Assembly: GCA_015680685.1 (NCBI GenBank)
Contig: MNCI01002809.1
Coordinates: forward strand, 68,232 to 113,549
Direction of reading: 5' to 3'
Length of the DNA stretch: 45,318 nucleotides
From: Gnetum montanum
Lineage: Eukaryota; Streptophyta; Gnetopsida; Gnetales; Gnetaceae
The notes beneath the pieces are model-generated. The model was not told the origin of the DNA, did no database searches, and saw only the letters and a program-made list of their open reading frames with translations. Each line of letters opens with the position of its first letter. The stretch's first letter is position 1. The position numbers and the translations under genes were made by a program. Positions 44,587-45,318 of the stretch are shown here, piece by piece.

Positions 44587-45318
44587 ATGAAAACTCATCC
44601 TCGAGTTCCTTACAATCATATCGGGAATGTATGGGATTATTGACTCAAATGAAACTAATGGGATGACATGTGAATGGATCATCATTAAAAGACTCAACAA
44701 ACTAGTGTTCATGACAACAAGGGTAAACACCTTATTAAATTGACATCAGGCCTTAGTTGGCAACTGAGAGAAAAGAGAAGAGAGAAGAGGAGAGAAGAAG
44801 AGAGAAGAAGTCTTGTTGCTTCCAATGCCAAGATTGCGTCTTTCGTTGTCCATCCGTAAGCATGCCATCAATCTTGCTCCTTGCATAGCTACTTTTAGCA
44901 CCACTCCATTCCAAGTGCTCCCTCCAGATTCGGTTCGTTGTTGCATGATTGCCATCTACACACACAACATAGTCTTATATTAGCAAGGATAAATGAATCA
45001 TCATGTAATTGATACCTTACTTCGATGTAAGTCCATTGCCTGAGTTGTGGTATGGCTGATTGCAGATCTAGAGATATATAACAATGATAACTACCGAAGG
45101 TGTAGGGGTTAGGAGAAAATTGAAAAAATTGGGCCCCATACCCCCATGACTAATCACGAACCTCCGGTAGTGATAAAATGGAGAAAGAATAAGAACAAGA
45201 AGATGGAGAAAAAGAGACAGCTAAGACATCGATAAAATAGATGTCAAGATGGAAATGAACAAAATAAAATTAATTGCAAAATGTTAAGGGAAAGAATTTA
45301 ACTGGTGCACCAAATAGG
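44587..45318. other. Interior of the right-hand element, not recognised
   Basis: Minus-strand frames (44955-44746, 44730-44527) are open but match nothing I know. 44767-44812 is a GA-rich tract. An inverted repeat CTACCGAAGG (45091) / CCTCCGGTAG (45161) could form a short stem with one mismatch. No RT or integrase motif is visible up to the right edge. Confidence 0.35.

Noticed and set aside
44746-44965. Two overlapping minus-strand frames as a host gene exon
   Set aside because: No recognised similarity, part of the frames is a GA-rich tract, and it lies inside a retroelement; left as unassigned.

Overview
This is plant nuclear DNA from a repeat-rich genome and is almost entirely old, nested Ty3/gypsy LTR retrotransposons. 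No intact host gene, rRNA, tRNA or CRISPR array was recognised. The Athila/Tat-type pol domains, a tRNA-Asp-like primer-binding site in three elements, GT-AG introns and plant-style 5-bp target duplications all point to a seed plant; I cannot name the species. Every long coding region carries stops and frameshifts, so the coding features are called pseudogenes.

Layout. (1) 1-226: end of a GATATCG-type LTR inserted in the left LTR of element A. (2) 227-18609: element A, minus strand, a Tat/Ogre-like giant of at least 18.4 kb with a 1.75-kb LTR (16862-18609), gag, protease, RT, RNase H, a second archaeal-type RNase H and integrase. Between protease and RT lies a block of about 6 kb with a plus-strand, intron-containing gene, bordered on both sides by a minisatellite that also occurs after integrase. 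(3) 18610-22388: element B', minus strand, an Athila/Tat-clade gag-pro-RT cut at RT by element A. (4) 22389-23164: assembly gap. (5) 23165-29546: element B, a sister of B', with integrase start, RNase H, RT, protease, gag, PBS and 5' LTR. (6) 29580-30435: solo LTR with target duplication AAAAT. (7) About 30441-33850: plus-strand 5' LTR and PBS, then an exact 8 x 14-bp array that looks copied from the PBS, then a minus-strand ORF resembling the putative plant transposon protein domain (Transposase_32-like). (8) 35400-38560: element F, minus strand, gag, PBS and 5' LTR, abutting a remnant of another LTR. (9) 39040-40720: plus-strand chromovirus-like gag-protease remnant and probable 3' LTR, cut by a solo LTR at 40726-41553 (duplication CCTAT). 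(10) 41658-43749: second copy of the Transposase_32-like ORF on the plus strand, broken by a minus-strand 3' LTR (43750-44570) whose element runs off the window.

Relative order of events: B' is older than A, and A is older than the LTR at 1-226. The solo LTRs at 29580 and 40726 are late insertions. The most unusual points are the PBS-derived 14-bp array, the intron-bearing antisense gene inside A framed by shared minisatellites, the repeated Transposase_32-like ORFs, and two LTR sequence modules (family-specific U3 palindromes and a duplicated U5 motif) that recur across the LTR families.
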